Made by a program: the position numbers and the translations under genes. From Winogradskyella jejuensis (GTDB lineage: Bacteria > Bacteroidota > Bacteroidia > Flavobacteriales > Flavobacteriaceae): 64,000 nucleotides of DNA. Each line of letters starts with the position of its first letter. The first letter of the stretch is position 1. Shown one piece after another: positions 61,083 through 64,000 of this stretch. The stretch covers positions 1,163,798 through 1,227,797 of the forward strand of contig NZ_FQWS01000002.1 of NCBI RefSeq assembly GCF_900129745.1, given 5' to 3'. Under the pieces are notes generated by a model, which saw nothing but the letters and a program-made list of their open reading frames with translations, ran no database searches and was not told where the DNA came from.

Positions 61083-61717
61083 GTTTAAATAAAGATATGC
61101 AAGCATTGATTGATAGTATTAGGTTACCTATCCTCTTCTTCTTACCTGATGATTTAGTAGAAGGCAAATCTAAAGACACTAAACAACAACTCGAAGACAT
61201 TGGATTTATAAAACAACTCTTCTTTCTAAATAAAGACAATAAGGCTTCAAACTATAAAGAGGGAATAGATGATTATGCCATCATGGAAAAGCATAAACTA
61301 TTAAAGTCTAATATTTTTCAATTACTAGAGTTGCAATCAAAGCTCGATGAAAAGTCTTTTGATTTCTTAATGAATAACTATTTCGAAGAAGTTAAAGCTT
61401 GGCTTTGGTCTAGTGAATGGTTATCAAGCAATTCAAAGCATCATGTTAATGGCTATTCTAATGTCATTCAATCTACTCTTGAAATTCAAAAGAGAGCTCT
61501 AAAAGAACATCAATCAGAACTGATTGCTTCGTTCAATACAATTCTAAAAAACAGAAATAAAATAGAAGCAGAACCTGCTTCTAAGTTAAATGTATATCAA
61601 GACAAAATATCTAATCTTAAAATCAACAACAATAAAACTACTGAGAAGAGGGTGTTGTTGACAGATGTTGCTGCTGATGCCTATTTATTGCAAACGGTAT
61701 TTAATGTTGAACAATGA
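61079..61717 (+). CDS. Unknown protein translationally coupled to the integrase
   Basis: A 212-residue protein whose ATG overlaps the integrase stop (ATGA). It is predicted to be mostly helical and soluble, with no motif I recognise; a LRLPILFFLPDDLVE-like hydrophobic patch near residues 15-28 and a W-rich KAWLWSSEWLSSNSK in the middle are visible. Coupling to an integrase suggests a recombination partner, for example a directionality factor or a DNA-bridging helper. No homologue is known to me. Confidence 0.72.
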   Translation: MSLNKDMQALIDSIRLPILFFLPDDLVEGKSKDTKQQLEDIGFIKQLFFLNKDNKASNYKEGIDDYAIMEKHKLLKSNIFQLLELQSKLDEKSFDFLMNNYFEEVKAWLWSSEWLSSNSKHHVNGYSNVIQSTLEIQKRALKEHQSELIASFNTILKNRNKIEAEPASKLNVYQDKISNLKINNNKTTEKRVLLTDVAADAYLLQTVFNVEQ

Positions 61718-62175
61718 AGCATTATTATTGTTGTTTATTAATTTCCCCTAATCATTAAAATATTGCAGCAACAATAAAAACTATTATTGCTGCTGCTTAA
61801 TTAGTAGCTAATATTTAAGCCTTCAATGATTATTATACTTTTATTTTTCAACTTCATTTTTATTTAGAAACTAAACGTTCAACAACAACAACAACAACAA
61901 TTGTTTTATTGCTGTTGTTGTTGCTAAACCAATATAAAAATAAGGTCTTTGCCTGAGGTCGTTAATACCGCATCAAGAAATATTGCCGCAACTATAAAAA
62001 ACTGTACTTACTACTGAAAACAGAAAGGCAGCAACAAAAGAAGATGTTGAAATTATCATTATTGATTTTGTCGTAATAGCTATCTAACTGTATTGAATAT
62101 CTTTATTGTTGGCAATAGCAGGAAAACAAACCTGTTACAATAAAATTCGCAATGAATTGTCTACAATTATTATTT
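61718..62175. repeat. Non-coding stretch with CAA/GCAGCAA inverted repeats
   Basis: No gene is visible in these 458 bases. GCAGCAACAATAA (61765-61777) and TTATTGCTGCTGC (61784-61796) are inverted around AAACTA-type sequence. A run of CAA units at 61880-61900 is followed by GCTGTTGTTGTTGC at 61911-61924, which can pair with it. Related GCAGCAACAA or GCCGCAAC units occur at about 61985 and 62029. Such structure fits recombinase, replication or ssDNA-binding sites. Confidence 0.6.
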
Positions 62176-62562
62176 TTAGTTCATATAATCCTGCCACTGT
62201 ATAAGTACGTATTTTTCAATTCCGTTTTCTTTTCGTTTTAAAAAACCGTATTCATAAACAAAAAAGTAAACATCTTCTTTTTTATTTTTCCAATAGTGTG
62301 TGAAAAATTTCGGATTAAAGCCTTCTTTTATTAGAATACCACTTCGCACTGTCGCCTTCCCTGCTCTATTATATTCTTTCAATAACTTTCGGTTTAAGCG
62401 TAATTGATTATCTACCTTATTATAGAAGCGCTTTGGTTTTTGTTTTTCTCTTTGGTATTGGTGAGAACTTTTGCATTGAGGGTCACAATACTTTTTATCT
62501 GTTCTACCTATTAACTTCTTATTACAGTAAAGACAATTTTTTATTAATCGCATAAATTCCAT
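62176..62562 (-). CDS. Zinc-ribbon protein of the element
   Basis: A 128-residue basic protein. CLYCNKKLIGRTDKKYCDPQ with a further Cys in CKSSHQYQREKQ forms a CxxC...CxxxC zinc ribbon of the DUF2116-like type. The remainder (RKLLKEYNRAGKATVRSGIL, then YFFVYEYGFLKRKENG) is mixed helical and strand-rich. Two ATG codons lie at 62553 and 62562; the upstream one is used here. Transcribed against the neighbouring recombinases. Nucleic-acid binding is plausible. Confidence 0.7.
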   Translation of the reverse strand: MEFMRLIKNCLYCNKKLIGRTDKKYCDPQCKSSHQYQREKQKPKRFYNKVDNQLRLNRKLLKEYNRAGKATVRSGILIKEGFNPKFFTHYWKNKKEDVYFFVYEYGFLKRKENGIEKYVLIQWQDYMN

Positions 62563-62643
62563 TATTAACAGTATATTATACGTAAAATAATCGAATATAG
62601 TACTACTATCGTTTTTTCAATTTATATTTTTGACAAAAATGAT

Positions 62644-63786
62644 ATGAAAAATAAAACAACCATAACATTAGAACCTGTAACGCATAACAATACGGACTAT
62701 GTTGTTATCCATTTCAATAATTCATCTGAAGTAAAAGACTATATCAAGCGGTTCTATGGTATTAAACAAGGTAAGAAAAATAACACTTTCTATATTAAAT
62801 ACTATGACACTGTTATAAATGAGCTCTTTAACTATTTTAGAGATAAAAATTGGTACGTAGACTATTCTGCGTTTAAAACTACATCAACAAAGTCTTCTAC
62901 TAAAAAAACAAGCAATAACTTTTTAGACAATTACAAGTTACCTCCTGTTACTGATATTCAGAATAAAACACTCATTAAATATGGTAAATGGTTGCAACAA
63001 AAACGATTTAGCGAGAATACTGTACACACTTATGTTGAGGTGACTGGATTGTTTTTAAGGTATCTTAATCTAAAGAATATTAATTCTATTTCTGAAAGAA
63101 CTATAGAACAGTTTAACTACGACTTTATTTTTAAAACTAATAAGTCGGTATCCTACCAAAACCAATGCATAAGTGGTATTAAACACTATTTAAACTTTAA
63201 GGGAATTACCATTGAAGATTTTGAAATCAGACGACCTAAAAAAGATAAAAAACTGCCTACGGTATTAAGTAAACCAGAGGTAAAATCAATTTTGGAAGCA
63301 ACAACAAATCTTAAACATCGAACGCTACTTAGCTTGGTCTATTCAGGAGGTTTAAGAATAGGCGAAGCTCTAAATCTTAAAGTAAAAGATATTGATACAG
63401 AACGACATCTAATACATATCAAAGCGGCTAAAGGACGTAAAGACCGTTATACGCTCTTAGCACCTAGCTTCGTTCCGCTTTTAGAATCTTACATTAATCA
63501 TTACAAACCTAATACCTTTCTGTTTGAGGGTCGGTCTGGTGAAGCATACACACAGGTAAGCGCAAGACAAGTTTTAAAAAATGCAATTCAGAAAGCAGGC
63601 ATAAAGAAATATGCTACTTTACATACACTTAGGCATAGTTTTGCAACACATTTACTCGAAAGTGGCACTGATTTAAGATATATACAAGAGCTTTTGGGAC
63701 ATAATAGTCCTAAAACTACAATGATATACACCCATGTTTCGTCGACTAGTTTATCAGAAATTAAAAATCCTTTCGATAATCTCTAA
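62644..63786 (+). CDS. XerC/D-like tyrosine recombinase
   Basis: A 380-residue recombinase with all catalytic residues: Arg in YSGGLRIGEALNL, His/Arg in HTLRHSFATHLLESG, His in LLGHNSPKT and Tyr in MIYTHVS. An extra N-terminal domain (about residues 1-85) precedes the core-binding domain (GKWLQQKRFSENTVHTYVEV). It is not the element integrase at the tRNA and lacks its arm domain. It may serve a second site or an invertible or integron-like system. The repeats at 61718-62175 are the nearest candidate targets. Confidence 0.9.
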   Translation: MKNKTTITLEPVTHNNTDYVVIHFNNSSEVKDYIKRFYGIKQGKKNNTFYIKYYDTVINELFNYFRDKNWYVDYSAFKTTSTKSSTKKTSNNFLDNYKLPPVTDIQNKTLIKYGKWLQQKRFSENTVHTYVEVTGLFLRYLNLKNINSISERTIEQFNYDFIFKTNKSVSYQNQCISGIKHYLNFKGITIEDFEIRRPKKDKKLPTVLSKPEVKSILEATTNLKHRTLLSLVYSGGLRIGEALNLKVKDIDTERHLIHIKAAKGRKDRYTLLAPSFVPLLESYINHYKPNTFLFEGRSGEAYTQVSARQVLKNAIQKAGIKKYATLHTLRHSFATHLLESGTDLRYIQELLGHNSPKTTMIYTHVSSTSLSEIKNPFDNL

Positions 63787-63924
63787 AAAGTAGCTATATT
63801 TAAAATTGGATTTTGAATAATATATAGATGAGAAATTTGACGAATAATCATCGTTATCCCTCCAATTTGTCACATTATAGAATATTCAATCATCCATATA
63901 AACTAGTTGTACGCAAGCTGAAAA

Positions 63925-64000
63925 ATGGATACCGCAAAAGACGAAAAATACTGGAAAGATTACACGGAATTCATTAATGAAGTAGAAAAGCTGACTGAAT
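63925..64000 (+). CDS. Start of a protein, cut by the right window edge
   Basis: ATG at 63925 opens a frame to the edge with the product MDTAKDEKYWKDYTEFINEV and following residues. Only 25 codons are visible, so the family cannot be judged. It follows the XerC/D-like recombinase on the same strand after 138 bases. Moderately likely to be real. Confidence 0.45.
   Translation, partial: MDTAKDEKYWKDYTEFINEVEKLTE

Larger units (their letters stand above)
59702..64000. mobile_element. Start of a second integrated element at tRNA-Met
   Basis: An integrase next to a tRNA 3' end, a coupled unknown gene, a repeat-rich non-coding stretch, a zinc-ribbon protein, a second recombinase and an unfinished gene follow tRNA-Met, with none of the conserved housekeeping genes found earlier. 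The coding sequence is sparse and AT-rich in comparison with 51-59 kb. The far boundary lies outside. Confidence 0.7.

Noticed and set aside
61878..61925. CAA-repeat run as a CRISPR array
   Set aside because: The units are three bases long and contiguous, without spacers, and there are no cas genes in the window.
63787..63924. Short frame ending in a GYRKRRK-type basic tail before the final gene
   Set aside because: It has no start codon of its own in a good position and overlaps the start of the last frame, so I do not list it.

Overview
This window is chromosomal DNA from a low-GC member of the Bacteroidota, almost certainly a marine-type Flavobacteriaceae; the genus cannot be fixed from sequence alone. 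The evidence is the gene content (BshB1, DUF3108, DUF2911, DUF4290, DUF2490, a Lacal_2735-like protein, a fused ResB-CcsA cytochrome c assembly protein, MurA with Asp at the catalytic Cys position), the lack of Shine-Dalgarno sites, and promoters of the form TTG-N19-TAnnTTTG in front of tRNA-His, tRNA-Met and HU.

Layout. Positions 1-2485 are the end of an integrated element at tRNA-Ser(TGA): a tyrosine integrase, an excisionase-like HTH protein and an edge-truncated gene, all transcribed away from the tRNA. Positions 2763-33347 are mostly housekeeping: DUF3108, two tandem M28 peptidases, tRNA-His, bshB1, an SLC13 permease, pckA, a PLP trans-sulfuration enzyme, a MATE transporter, a run of small membrane proteins, ccsBA, mscL, an operon with a KdsC-like phosphatase, a UbiA prenyltransferase and Maf, mechanosensitive and CorA channels, a large secreted PIG-L deacetylase, and a sodium:solute symporter with a 36-residue upstream partner. 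An arsenic operon (arsR, DUF6428, arsC-like, ACR3) lies at 31915-34396.

The most striking region is 34482-49330: about 15 kb with nineteen closely packed genes all on the plus strand, including four photolyase/cryptochrome homologues (Cry-DASH, an FeS-BCP-type protein without cluster cysteines, a divergent family member and a classical CPD photolyase). Around them lie a TetR-like regulator, a UbiB/AarF-type kinase, a flavin reductase, SDR enzymes, DUF2256, TIGR03643, FolE, glutathione peroxidase, TspO, SRPBCC and unknown proteins. The cluster forms two transcription units. In front of each unit is the same operator-like element, GTTTAAC-N14-GTTAAAC, placed 6-7 bases upstream of a -7-like box. 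I read it as a two-operon photoprotection regulon under one common regulator.

Positions 49544-59500 return to housekeeping: murA, DUF4290, DUF493, an ATPase, recQ, fmt, HU, YqgE, a class IV aminotransferase and a START-like protein. From 59628 a second island begins at tRNA-Met(CAT): a tyrosine integrase translationally coupled to an unknown protein, a 458-base non-coding stretch full of CAA/GCAGCAA inverted repeats, a zinc-ribbon protein, a second unrelated tyrosine recombinase and a gene start cut by the window edge.
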